Assembly (NCBI GenBank): GCA_964503595.1
Contig: CAZDAM010000030.1
Span: forward strand, 1 to 31,271
DNA from: CAZDAM01 sp964503595
Lineage (GTDB): Bacteria; Muiribacteriota; UBA6191
Length of the DNA stretch: 31,271 bases
Reading direction: 5' to 3'
In this document: piece by piece, positions 1 through 7,491 of the stretch
How positions within the stretch are numbered: the first letter of the stretch is position 1
Layout: every line of letters starts with the position of its first letter
Notes under the pieces: generated by a model
Seen by the model: only the letters and a program-made list of their open reading frames with translations
Told to the model about the DNA's origin: nothing
The model's database searches: none
Made by a program: the position numbers and the translations under genes

Positions 1-171
1 CTGGTCTACGGCTTTCTGATTGGTGCGCTTTGTATCATCATCAGAACGGTGAATCCGGCCTATCCGGAAGGCATGATGCTGGCGATTCTGTTCATGAATG
101 TCTTTGCCCCGCTGATTGACTACTATGTTGTCAAAGGCAGGATCAATCAAAGGAGGCTGCGCCATGCGTAA
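1..171 (+). CDS. nqrB: NqrB C-terminus (partial), Na+-translocating NADH:quinone reductase subunit B
   Basis: Frame 1 is open from the first base and ends in TAA at 169-171, giving the last 56 residues of a membrane protein. They read as two hydrophobic segments (LVYGFLIGALCIII and MMLAILFMNVFAPLIDYY) followed by a basic tail. This matches the known end of NqrB, the large membrane subunit that carries covalent FMN and forms part of the Na+ path. The identity rests mainly on position, immediately before nqrC-D-E-F in the standard gene order. The stop overlaps the nqrC start (ATG at 164) by 8 bases, so the two are probably translationally coupled. The start, the FMN-threonine and most of the protein lie outside the window. 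Confidence 0.9.
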   Translation: MVYGFLIGALCIIIRTVNPAYPEGMMLAILFMNVFAPLIDYYVVKGRINQRRLRHA

Positions 172-871
172 CGATAATGTTTATACGTTTGTGTATGCCG
201 GGGCCATCTGTCTGGTTTGCAGTATTCTGTTGTCTCTGGCCGCAACCGGGCTGAAGCCGATGCAGGAAGCCAACCAGAAGCTGGATGTTCGCAAGAACAT
301 CATGCTTAGTCTTGGAGTTATCGAGCGGGATACCAGTAAGACTGCTGTCGAACTGAATTCCATGTTTGAAAATCAGGTCCAGGGTCTGGTGTTTGATGCC
401 GAAGGCAAGATTCTTGAAGGCATGACTCCTGAAGAGCTCACCGAAAAGGATGCAGGAAAGCGTTTTGCTCTGTTCCGCAAAGTGGTGGATGGTCAGGTGG
501 TTGGGTTCTCTTTCCCGATTGTGGGTAAGGGGCTCTGGTCCACTCTGAAAGGCTATCTGGCTCTTGGAGCAGATGCTGATACGGTTTTAGGAATTACGTT
601 TTATTCTCACGGAGAGACTCCGGGTCTGGGAGCCGAAATTGATCAGCCCTGGTTTCAGAATAATTTTGTGGGAAAAAAAGTACGGGATGCGAATGACAGG
701 ATCGTGAGCGTCACTGTGGCTAAGGGCAAGGCGGTTGACTCCGGCAAGCCCATAGAACATGTGGTGGATGGCATCAGCGGTGCCACCATAACAGCCAATG
801 GTGTGACGGAAATGGTTCGCAAGGCCCTTATGCAGTATGAACCTTATTTTTCCCGCATTCGGGGAAGCTGA
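164..871 (+). CDS. nqrC: NqrC, FMN-carrying subunit of Na+-translocating NADH:quinone reductase
   Basis: A 235-residue protein starts at ATG 164, eight bases after an AGGAGG site at 151-156. An in-frame upstream ATG at 116 lies inside nqrB and lacks such a site. The N-terminus has one transmembrane anchor (about residues 8-28, VYAGAICLVCSILLSLAATG). Near the C-terminus is the flavinylation motif SGAT in DGISGATITANG, with Thr208 the expected site of the phosphoester-linked FMN. In this family FMN in NqrC passes electrons within the Nqr complex on the periplasmic side. The apbE gene at 3441 encodes the enzyme expected to attach that FMN. The protein is a little shorter than Vibrio NqrC (about 257 residues). 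It is followed after 11 bases by nqrD. Confidence 0.97.
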   Translation: MRNDNVYTFVYAGAICLVCSILLSLAATGLKPMQEANQKLDVRKNIMLSLGVIERDTSKTAVELNSMFENQVQGLVFDAEGKILEGMTPEELTEKDAGKRFALFRKVVDGQVVGFSFPIVGKGLWSTLKGYLALGADADTVLGITFYSHGETPGLGAEIDQPWFQNNFVGKKVRDANDRIVSVTVAKGKAVDSGKPIEHVVDGISGATITANGVTEMVRKALMQYEPYFSRIRGS

Positions 872-882
872 GGGGGAAAACT

Positions 883-1500
883 ATGGATGCAGCACATAAA
901 AAAGTTCTTACTGACCCGCTGATTACGAACAATCCGATTGCGACTCAGGTTCTTGGAATCTGCTCTGCCCTGGCTGTGACAACTCAGGTCAAGCCTGCAT
1001 TTGTCATGTGTGTATCGGTAATTTTCGTTATGGTAGCCGCCAATCTCACGATTTCTCTTTTGCGTAAAGGGATTCCCAGCCGGATTCGTATCATTGTCGA
1101 GCTTTGTATTGTGGCCTCTCTGGTGATTCTGGTGGATCAGCTTCTGAAGGCCTTTCTGTTTGATTTATCCAAGCAGCTTTCGGTCTTTGTGGGTCTGATT
1201 ATCACCAACTGTATCGTGATGGGGCGCCTGGAAGCCTTTGCTCTGGGCAATAAACCCTGGCCATCCATTCTTGATGGTCTGGGCAATAGTCTGGGCTATT
1301 CCGTGGTGCTTTTGTTCGTAGCCGCTTTCAGGGAACTTCTGGGGGCCGGGAAGCTGGCTGGCTTTCAGGTCATTCCTCAGTCCATGTATGCCCTGGGCTA
1401 CGAAAATAACGGCCTGATGGTATTGGCTCCTGGCGCCTTTATTCTGCTGGGTCTTTATATCTGGTTTCAGAATTCTCTGACCGGAACCAAAGGGAACTGA
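883..1500 (+). CDS. nqrD: NqrD, integral membrane subunit of Na+-NQR
   Basis: A 205-residue, strongly hydrophobic protein with about six membrane segments. It begins MDAAHKKVLTDPLITNNPIA, the conserved NqrD opening. A GAGGGGGAAAA ribosome site lies just before ATG 883. NqrD and NqrE are homologous, inversely oriented membrane subunits that hold an iron-sulfur centre between them in the middle of the membrane. The candidate ligands here are Cys27 (in LGICSAL) and Cys110 (in ITNCIVMGR), in the two half-membrane loops expected for this family. Length is normal for the family. The gene lies between nqrC and nqrE with gaps of about 10 bases, so it is part of the same operon. Confidence 0.97.
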   Translation: MDAAHKKVLTDPLITNNPIATQVLGICSALAVTTQVKPAFVMCVSVIFVMVAANLTISLLRKGIPSRIRIIVELCIVASLVILVDQLLKAFLFDLSKQLSVFVGLIITNCIVMGRLEAFALGNKPWPSILDGLGNSLGYSVVLLFVAAFRELLGAGKLAGFQVIPQSMYALGYENNGLMVLAPGAFILLGLYIWFQNSLTGTKGN

Positions 1501-1510
1501 GAGGTAAGCC

Positions 1511-2134
1511 ATGGATATGACAGCACTTTTGGGATTGGCGATTTCCTCAATTTTTGTCAACAACATCCTTCTGTCCTTCTTTCTGGGAATGTGTTCCTTT
1601 CTGGCCTGTTCCAAGAAAGTGGAAACAGCAATTGGTCTGGGCTGTGCCGTTATTTTCGTAATGACGATTACGACCCCGGTCAACTGGATGGTTTACCAGT
1701 ACTTCCTCAAAAAGGGAGCACTGGCGAGCTTTCTGGGTGAAAAATTTGCCGAAGTCGATCTGGAGTTTCTGACCTTCATCACTTTCATTGCTGTGATTGC
1801 AGCGATGGTTCAGCTGGTAGAGATGATTCTGGACAAGCATTTTCCAGGCCTCTATGCCGCACTGGGGATTTTCCTTCCCCTGATCGCCGTAAACTGCGCC
1901 ATTCTGGGTTCTTCCCTTTTCATGGTTGAGCGCAGATACGATTTGGCTGAGACCGTGGTGTTTGGGACTTCTTCCGGGATTGGATGGGCTCTGGCGATTA
2001 CTGCCATGGCTTCCATCCGGACTAAAATTCTTTACTCGCATGTTCCGGACGGACTTCAGGGCCTGGGAATCACCATGATTATTACGGGTCTTATGGCTAT
2101 CGGTTTCATGGGATTTGCCGGAATCAGTCTGTAA
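1511..2134 (+). CDS. nqrE: NqrE, integral membrane subunit of Na+-NQR
   Basis: A 207-residue membrane protein, slightly longer than the usual 198 or so. It carries the family signatures NNILLSFFLGMCSFLACSKK near the start and IFLPLIAVNCAILG in the second half. Cys28 and Cys129 sit in the conserved half-helix positions and are the likely partners of NqrD Cys27 and Cys110 in binding the intramembrane iron-sulfur centre. Ribosome site GAGGTAAGCC precedes ATG 1511, 10 bases after the nqrD stop. It is followed after 6 bases by nqrF. No anomalies are visible. Confidence 0.97.
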   Translation: MDMTALLGLAISSIFVNNILLSFFLGMCSFLACSKKVETAIGLGCAVIFVMTITTPVNWMVYQYFLKKGALASFLGEKFAEVDLEFLTFITFIAVIAAMVQLVEMILDKHFPGLYAALGIFLPLIAVNCAILGSSLFMVERRYDLAETVVFGTSSGIGWALAITAMASIRTKILYSHVPDGLQGLGITMIITGLMAIGFMGFAGISL

Positions 2135-2140
2135 GGGGGA

Positions 2141-3367
2141 ATGATGAATACAACTGTAATCGTAGCAAGCGTTCTCGTTTTTACCGGTGTGATTCTTGGT
2201 CTGGTGGCCATTTTGAATATTGCCGCCAGCAAGCTGGTCAGCTCCGGTCCGGTAACGCTTAGGATCAACGATGAGACTGAGCTGGAAGTAGCTTCCGGCC
2301 AGACTTTGCTTCAGGCTCTTTTGTCCCAGAATATCCTGCTTCCTTCGGCCTGTGGTGGCAAAGGATCCTGTGGGGTTTGTAAATGTAAGGTTTTTGAAGG
2401 TGGGGGCGATGTTCTTCCAAGTGAGGAAGGCTGGCTTTCCCGCAAAGAGCAGAAGGAAAAGGTTCGCCTTTCCTGCCAGGTCAAAGTCAAGGAAAGCATG
2501 AATATCGAGGTGCCTCACGAGGCTATGGGGGTTCAGCGCTTCAAATGCAAGGTTCGCTCCAATCACAATGTGGCAACCTTCATCAAGGAGCTGGTCCTTG
2601 ATATTGAGGCCGGAAAAGAGCTTCGCTTCAAAAATGGTGGATACATCCAGATTGAAATTCCTGAGTACGAATGTACCTTCAGCGATTTTGCGGTTGAGAA
2701 GGAATATCACGAGGACTGGGATCATTTTAAGCTCTGGGACATCAAGGCCGTAAACAGGGTCGCAACCCAAAGAGCTTATTCCATGGCCAATCATCCGGCT
2801 GAGAGCAACATGGTTATGCTCAACGTCAGGATTGCCACACCTCCTCCTGGAAAAGACATTCCTCCGGGAATTGCTTCCTCTTACATTTTTAATCTGAAGC
2901 CAGGGGATGAGGTCTATATTTCCGGTCCTTACGGAGAGTTCTTCATTCAGGAAACCCAGCGGGAAATGTGTTTTATTGGTGGTGGAGCCGGTATGGCGCC
3001 TATGCGTTCTCACCTTTTCCACCTTTTCCATACGGAAAAAACCAGCCGTAAAACCTCATTCTGGTATGGGGCCCGTTCCAGAAGGGAGATGTTCTATGAT
3101 GATGACTTCAAGAATATCGAGAAAGATTTTGATAACTTCAAGTACTATGTAGCGCTCTCCGATCCGAAGCCGGAAGACGACTGGGAAGGCTATCAGGGAT
3201 TTATCCACAATATCCTTCTGAAGGAATATCTGGACAAGCATCCGGATCCAGGCAGCATTGAGTACTACCTTTGTGGTCCTCCCATCATGAACAAATGCGT
3301 TTTAGAAATGCTTGATGATCTGGGCGTGGAAAGAGATATGATTCGCCTTGACGATTTCGGTTCCTGA
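2141..3367 (+). CDS. nqrF: NqrF, NADH-oxidising subunit of Na+-NQR (2Fe-2S, FAD)
   Basis: A 408-residue protein of normal family length. There is one N-terminal membrane helix (about 5-28). A plant-type ferredoxin domain follows, with cluster ligands Cys71, Cys77, Cys80 and Cys112 (SACGGKGSCGVCKC and LSCQ). Next is a ferredoxin-reductase module with the FAD motif RAYSMAN (Arg211-Ser214), the NADH-binding glycine motif GGGAGMAPMRSH starting near Gly280, and a C-terminal LCGPPIMN block. NADH electrons enter here, pass to FAD and 2Fe-2S, and then to NqrD/E. A tandem ATG at 2141/2144 follows an AGGGGGA site, so the start may be either. The operon's strong terminator (3386-3425) follows 18 bases after the stop. 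Confidence 0.98.
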   Translation: MMNTTVIVASVLVFTGVILGLVAILNIAASKLVSSGPVTLRINDETELEVASGQTLLQALLSQNILLPSACGGKGSCGVCKCKVFEGGGDVLPSEEGWLSRKEQKEKVRLSCQVKVKESMNIEVPHEAMGVQRFKCKVRSNHNVATFIKELVLDIEAGKELRFKNGGYIQIEIPEYECTFSDFAVEKEYHEDWDHFKLWDIKAVNRVATQRAYSMANHPAESNMVMLNVRIATPPPGKDIPPGIASSYIFNLKPGDEVYISGPYGEFFIQETQREMCFIGGGAGMAPMRSHLFHLFHTEKTSRKTSFWYGARSRREMFYDDDFKNIEKDFDNFKYYVALSDPKPEDDWEGYQGFIHNILLKEYLDKHPDPGSIEYYLCGPPIMNKCVLEMLDDLGVERDMIRLDDFGS

Positions 3368-3385
3368 TTCAGGAATTCATGTAGG

Positions 3386-3425
3386 CGGGTTCTGGTGGCG
3401 AAAGCTTCCGGAGCCCGTTTTTTTT
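3386..3425 (+). terminator. Rho-independent terminator after nqrF
   Basis: A ten-pair stem (CGGGTTCTGG at 3386-3395 pairing with CCGGAGCCCG at 3408-3417, including G-U pairs) is capped by an inner GC-GAAA-GC tetraloop stem and followed by eight T residues at 3418-3425. This is a textbook intrinsic terminator. It lies between nqrF and apbE, with the apbE ATG only 15 bases after the T run. apbE must therefore be expressed by read-through or from a promoter inside or upstream of the hairpin. Confidence 0.92.
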
Positions 3426-3440
3426 CTGTAAGGTTAGCGT

Positions 3441-4499
3441 ATGCAAAAACAATCCCAATCGATTGGCTGGCGTCCCTGGGCAGGTCTTCTGCTGGTCGTC
3501 ATAGCCCTTGTCAGTTTCTATCTTCAGGCGGCAAAAAGCTGGGTTCAGCTTCAGGGAGAAGCCCAGGGAACCACCTACACCATCAAGGCCCTGGCTTCGG
3601 GTTCTACAGAGTCCCTCAGGGCTTCGGTAGGCCGGATTCTGGAGGAAGTGGATGCCTCCATGTCACTTTGGAGAAAAGATTCGGAAATCAATCGTTTCAA
3701 CGCCTGGCCATCCCAGAAACCTTTTGATGCCACAACCCATTTTCTGAGGGTTCTCAAGACTGCGGCAAAGGTATACGAGGCTAGTGAGGGCCTCTATGAT
3801 CCAACCGTCAGCCCACTGGTGGATTTGTGGGGGTTTGGTCCTTCGGGACAGCCGACACAGTCGCCGGATGAAAAAACTCTGAACGAGGCCAGAGCAAAGG
3901 TTGGCTTCGGCCATCTGAAATTTCTTAATTCCCATCAGATCATGAAGGAGATCGATGGCCTGGAAGTTGACTTGAACAGCATAGCGCCAGGCTATACCGT
4001 CGATCTGCTGGCTGACTTTTTAGAGGGTGAAGGAATTGAGGATTACATGATTGAGTTGGGTGGAGAGGTTCTGACTCATGGAAAATCCCCAAGAGGGGGT
4101 CCGTGGGTGATAGGAATTCATAAGCCGCTTGAAGGGGCATCTCCGGATGAGTTTTTCCGCCTTGTGTGGCCAGAAAACGGTTCTTTGGCGACTTCCGGGA
4201 ACTATCGCGCAGTCTGGAAGGACGGAGTGAAAAAAATCGTCCACAGTATCGATCCTAAATCTGGCCTTCCGGTAGAAAGAGAAGTTTTAAGTGCTTCGAT
4301 TTTGCATTCTTCGTGCATGGTGGCAGATGCTTGGGCAACAGCTGCGATGTTGATGCCCTGGAAAAAAAGCATCGAGATAATGGAAAGTCAGAAGATAGAT
4401 TTTTACCTGATCCTGAATGAAGAAGGGGTTGGGGAATTGCGGGAAAAAATTAGTTCAGGGTTCCAAAAGCACTCTTCTAAGGCCGAGGAAGAGAAGTAG
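3441..4499 (+). CDS. apbE: ApbE-family FAD:protein FMN transferase
   Basis: A 352-residue protein with an N-terminal hydrophobic anchor (about 12-30) and no lipobox cysteine, so it is probably a membrane-tethered periplasmic enzyme. ApbE landmarks occur in order: GEAQGTTYTIKA, DASMSLWRKDSEINRFN, YDPTVSPLVDLWGFG, DLNSIAPGYTVD (Asp177-Asp188), ELGGEV, HSIDPKSGLPV, and the Mg2+-binding ADAWATAA with Asp296 and Thr300. The family cuts FAD and attaches FMN to Thr/Ser of proteins carrying SGAT-type motifs. Here the targets are NqrC (Thr208) and NqrB, encoded immediately upstream. The family's usual lysine in the DLxxIAKGYxVD motif is Pro183 here. A TAAGG site precedes the start. Separation from nqrF by a terminator suggests lower expression than its substrate. 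Confidence 0.95.
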   Translation: MQKQSQSIGWRPWAGLLLVVIALVSFYLQAAKSWVQLQGEAQGTTYTIKALASGSTESLRASVGRILEEVDASMSLWRKDSEINRFNAWPSQKPFDATTHFLRVLKTAAKVYEASEGLYDPTVSPLVDLWGFGPSGQPTQSPDEKTLNEARAKVGFGHLKFLNSHQIMKEIDGLEVDLNSIAPGYTVDLLADFLEGEGIEDYMIELGGEVLTHGKSPRGGPWVIGIHKPLEGASPDEFFRLVWPENGSLATSGNYRAVWKDGVKKIVHSIDPKSGLPVEREVLSASILHSSCMVADAWATAAMLMPWKKSIEIMESQKIDFYLILNEEGVGELREKISSGFQKHSSKAEEEK

Positions 4500-4505
4500 C
4501 GAAGA

Positions 4506-4532
4506 ATACCTGCGGAGTATGGTTTCAGGTAT
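4506..4532. repeat. Inverted repeat between apbE and the HTH-receiver promoter
   Basis: ATACCTG (4506-4512) and CAGGTAT (4526-4532) form perfect 7-base arms around a 13-base spacer. The right arm ends one base before the -35 element at 4534. It could be a weak apbE terminator (there is no T run) or a protein-binding site upstream of the next promoter, for instance for the product of that gene. Confidence 0.5.
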
Positions 4533-4533
4533 C

Positions 4534-4562
4534 TTGCGTGTGTAAAACCTTATTTCTATAAT
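4534..4562 (+). promoter_or_regulatory. Sigma-70-type promoter for the HTH-receiver gene
   Basis: TTGCGT at 4534-4539, a 17-base spacer and a perfect TATAAT at 4557-4562. The predicted start is near 4569, leaving a leader of about 50 bases before ATG 4619. The same TTGCG[A/T]-17-TATAAT arrangement drives icd at 17340-17368 on the other strand. Confidence 0.85.
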
Positions 4563-4618
4563 GAGGCCGCGCTGAACCAGCGTAACAAGACGTACGATCC
4601 TGTTTGAAGGGCTAGACG

Positions 4619-5215
4619 ATGGTAGAAAGAAAGGTTTTAACCACCGGTGAAATTGCAAAGTATTGCGGTGTGAATTTTCGTACCGTGATTCGCTGGATTC
4701 AGAGAGGTCAGCTGCGGGCATATAAATTACCGGGTCGTGGGGATCATCGGGTGGAAATTTATGATTTCATCGCCTTTCTGAAAGACTGGAAAATGCCTGT
4801 TCCAAAGGAACTGGAAGAGCACGTTCCGGAATTGAATGCCCCCAAGGTTCTGATTGTGGAAGATGAACCTGTCATTGTGGACTACATCGAAAAAGTCTGT
4901 GCGGATATGGGCTTTCAGACGATTGTTGCTCAGGATGGTTTTCAGGCTGGTGTTCTTCTGGCTACTCATCAGCCTCGTATTGTGACTCTGGATCTGAGTC
5001 TTCCCGGCATGAACGGGTTTGAGGTTCTTCGCTACATGAAGGATTCCGTTGTGTATGCACAGACCAGAATTCTGGTAATCAGCGGTAAGGGGCAGGACGA
5101 GATCGATCTGGCCTTGCGTGTCGGGGCGCACGATTCCCTTGCCAAGCCTTTCGGGGGTGAAGATTTGAAAAATAAGCTGAGTCAGCTGATGGGTCGAACC
5201 GAATCAGGTAACTGA
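4619..5215 (+). CDS. Orphan regulator: excisionase/MerR-like helix-turn-helix fused to a receiver domain
   Basis: A 198-residue protein. Residues 5-55 read as a BldC/excisionase-type helix-turn-helix (LTTGEIAKYCGV..RTVIRWIQRGQLRAYKLPGRGDHRVE). Residues 76-192 form a complete response-regulator receiver domain with the acidic pair Glu81/Asp82, phosphoacceptor Asp125 (TLDLSLPGMNG), Ser155 at the Thr/Ser position and Lys176 (AKPF). The DNA-binding domain is N-terminal, the reverse of most response regulators. There is no histidine kinase next door. The nearest signalling protein is the HATPase/cNMP protein that converges on it, 19 bases from its end. A GAAGG site precedes the start. Phosphorylation-controlled DNA binding is the likely role; the target genes are unknown. 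Confidence 0.88.
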   Translation: MVERKVLTTGEIAKYCGVNFRTVIRWIQRGQLRAYKLPGRGDHRVEIYDFIAFLKDWKMPVPKELEEHVPELNAPKVLIVEDEPVIVDYIEKVCADMGFQTIVAQDGFQAGVLLATHQPRIVTLDLSLPGMNGFEVLRYMKDSVVYAQTRILVISGKGQDEIDLALRVGAHDSLAKPFGGEDLKNKLSQLMGRTESGN

Positions 5216-5234
5216 GTCTTTCTGTTTGTCTGGA

Positions 5235-6536
5235 CTAAATATTCTGGGGTGTGTCATGAATATTGGACATGCTGAGTCGTTTGGCCAGAAGACGGGATAA
5301 AAGCACCATGGTATTCGGATGCTTTTTAATGATCTGAATGAAGGATTTTTTGGGAATAGCCAGAAGCTCAGCGTCGGTAGCGGCAATCACCGTGGCTGAG
5401 CGCTGGTTGTTCAGAAGAAAGGACATCTCTCCCATAAAGATGTCAGTCGGACTCAGGTAACCGACTTCACGACCTGAGGCGATGACCTGAAATTCTCCAC
5501 TAAGAATATAGTAAAGCGTATTGGAGGCCTCTCCTTCATCAAAAACCTTTTCACCGGGATTGAACTTGATCCGTTCCTGATCACGAAAGGCGGCAGGAAC
5601 CCGTGCATCCATCAGATCAAGATGACGGCAGACCAAAGTAACCTGGTTGCCTTTTTTACTGTAAATCAGTTCGTCTGAACTGGATTTGGCCATCATGATG
5701 CCGCGCCCGTGGGGCAGGAACAGACGGGAGGGATCAACTTTCAGAAATTTCTGGACGTCAAAACCGTGACCTTCGTCAGTAATCGTCCAAAGAGACTTGT
5801 CCTCATGGATCTCGTAGTTCAGGACAACTTTGCGGGAAGCGAATTTTGGCTCTTTTGTGACCTTCTTGATGTGTTCCACCATGTTGGTTCCAGCTTCAAG
5901 AAGGCGGGTTTTATCTTCAAAGGAAATCTCGCAGTTGCCATGTTCAACAGCATTGATCAAGAGTTCGGAAAGGCCCATGTTAACGGAGTAGAAGCGGGAG
6001 CGATCGATCCTGCTGGTTTCATAGAGAAAGCTAGAAATCAGGTTGGCTGTACGTTCTGCTTCTTCAATATCATTGTCTAGAACGATTTCTCCACTCGGAC
6101 GGCCCTGAAAGACGTGGACGGAATGGGTATCCACAAGATTGGAACGGCTTCTTAAGATAGCCTCGGTGGCTTTTCTGAGGTTGTCTTTTGCCTCGAAGGG
6201 CAGGATGCAATCCAGTCGAAACCTGGCGGATTCCCGGACATAGTCGACACTGGGCTGGCCGTGAAGCCCGATGAAGTTGACACCATTGACCCAGGGATCT
6301 TCCCGGATTGTGAATTCAATCTGGGTAATATTCCTGGGGAGATGTGCCAGATCAATGAAAATCAGATCTGGGAGCTCGTAGTTCAGAAACTCGATTGCGG
6401 TGTCACGGGAATCCAGAAGGTGAAGGGACCAGGTTCCCGGTTCCAGAAATTCCAGAGTGTTCCGAATTGCTGCTTCAGATTCTTTCGAAGTGGAAAGCAC
6501 GCCAAAGAGGCGGTGAAAGTGATTGATAGCCTGCAT
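5235..6536 (-). CDS. Receiver-like / RsbW-type HATPase / cyclic-nucleotide-binding signalling protein
   Basis: A 433-residue three-part protein. Residues 10-130 look like a degenerate receiver domain: Asp62 sits in PDLIFIDLAH, but the usual KP lysine is replaced in DCILPFE. Residues 180-305 are an anti-sigma/RsbW-type GHKL ATPase with N-box ELLINAVEHGN (Glu191, Asn195), G1 DEGHGFD (254-260) and G2 HGRGI (276-280). No phospho-acceptor His domain is seen. Residues 320-425 are a cyclic-nucleotide-binding domain with the phosphate-binding cassette GEMSFLLNNQRSATV (Gly369, Glu370, Arg379). The likely role is a serine kinase or anti-sigma-like switch gated by cAMP/cGMP or a related nucleotide. The AAGGA site lies 7 bases before ATG 6536. 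It follows the 6561-7220 gene by 24 bases on the same strand. Confidence 0.87.
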   Translation of the reverse strand: MQAINHFHRLFGVLSTSKESEAAIRNTLEFLEPGTWSLHLLDSRDTAIEFLNYELPDLIFIDLAHLPRNITQIEFTIREDPWVNGVNFIGLHGQPSVDYVRESARFRLDCILPFEAKDNLRKATEAILRSRSNLVDTHSVHVFQGRPSGEIVLDNDIEEAERTANLISSFLYETSRIDRSRFYSVNMGLSELLINAVEHGNCEISFEDKTRLLEAGTNMVEHIKKVTKEPKFASRKVVLNYEIHEDKSLWTITDEGHGFDVQKFLKVDPSRLFLPHGRGIMMAKSSSDELIYSKKGNQVTLVCRHLDLMDARVPAAFRDQERIKFNPGEKVFDEGEASNTLYYILSGEFQVIASGREVGYLSPTDIFMGEMSFLLNNQRSATVIAATDAELLAIPKKSFIQIIKKHPNTMVLLSRLLAKRLSMSNIHDTPQNI

Positions 6537-6560
6537 TTGCCGTTCCTTTCTACGGTGATT

Positions 6561-7220
6561 TTAATGACTTGGGCGAGGAATGGCAACAGCAGGAGAGGGG
6601 CTTAAGAGTGTAAGTTGTGCACAATGGTCGGCAAGCTGAGCCGAGTTGGAGAACGCGGTTACAAAATCAGAGTTTTTCAAAAGAAAGCAATGGGCTCCCA
6701 GACGGGTCTTGAGGCCAGTGTCCATGAATCGTTTCTTCAGAAACTCTTCCGGTTGTCCCAAATCTGCCAGAGCCACAGAAAAACGGGTGCCGGACACGCC
6801 GGCACGAAGGAGAGTATCAGGATGAAGATACTGATCCAGGATGCTCTGGATTTCTTCAATTCCCGGAAGGCTCATATTCAGGGCATCCAGAAACTGGGCC
6901 TGAAAAGAAGAACTATGGGAGAATGTCCTGAACTGTTTCAGGTAGAGTTCACGCAACTGATTCGAGGGGCAGGACTGAAGAAATTCCATGAAAGTGGGTG
7001 TACTCAGCCAGGGGCCAGGCTCAATCAGCAGAACTCCGCGAGGCTTTAATTTCTTGGCAGCAATCAGACAGAGGGTGGCGGCACAGCCCAGAGTGTGGGT
7101 TACAATGAACCCTCCTTGATTTTGGGCCTGATTCAGACGGTGGACGGGGATCTTCAGGAGCCGGGAAAGGGGCCAGAGGCCGAAGTCCTTGTGTATCCAG
7201 TCCACAAGGGTGACATTCAC
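6561..7220 (-). CDS. Degenerate alpha/beta-hydrolase-like protein, possibly 5'-truncated
   Basis: A 219-residue ORF starts at GTG 7220. The core resembles an alpha/beta-hydrolase of the BioH type: a strand NVTLVDW, then a nucleophile-elbow-like THTLGCAATLCLIAA, then RGVLLIEPGPW. The expected catalytic serine of the GHSLGG elbow is Thr43 here, and no convincing catalytic histidine is visible near the C-terminus. The usual N-terminal strand with the HGW oxyanion loop is also missing. The reading frame stays open upstream to a TGA about 75 bases earlier without an ATG. It may be a non-catalytic relative, a gene with a wrongly placed start, or a decayed gene. It appears to share a transcript with the HATPase/cNMP protein downstream. 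Confidence 0.5.
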   Translation of the reverse strand: MNVTLVDWIHKDFGLWPLSRLLKIPVHRLNQAQNQGGFIVTHTLGCAATLCLIAAKKLKPRGVLLIEPGPWLSTPTFMEFLQSCPSNQLRELYLKQFRTFSHSSSFQAQFLDALNMSLPGIEEIQSILDQYLHPDTLLRAGVSGTRFSVALADLGQPEEFLKKRFMDTGLKTRLGAHCFLLKNSDFVTAFSNSAQLADHCAQLTLLSPSPAVAIPRPSH

Positions 7221-7491
7221 GTTCCAAAGCCTCCTCCATAGCGTAAGCAGCGTAGAAAGCAGGAGCTGAAGCCCTCAAGGCTGAGGCTGGTTCTGCGAAG
7301 CTCAAGCCGATTGCAGAGACTTGGGTTGGTGGGAAGAAGTGATGAGGGCAAAAGCCATGAGAGGCGGCGGGGGCCAGGGCGATGTCGCAGGTGTCGGGTT
7401 TTCGTCACTTTCAAAACTTCCATAATCATTCGGGTGTGTCATCTTCAACACACTACAGGTGCGGATTTACGCAAGAAGGTTAACAAAAAAA

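Noticed and set aside
1547..3031. 494-codon open frame antisense to nqrE/nqrF
   Set aside because: It has no recognisable domain and lies entirely opposite conserved nqr genes. It is a by-product of codon bias in the real genes.
3361..3375. TTCCTG-ATT-CAGGAA over the nqrF stop, resembling the palindrome at 27648-27661
   Set aside because: Six-base palindromes are common in 31 kb, and one coincidental shared pair is expected. The sequence is also constrained by coding.
7021..7429. Minus-strand ORFs of 70-94 codons upstream of the hydrolase-like gene
   Set aside because: They start at TTG or lack ribosome sites, are in mutually conflicting frames and match nothing. At most they are parts of a broken 5' end, so they are not annotated as genes.
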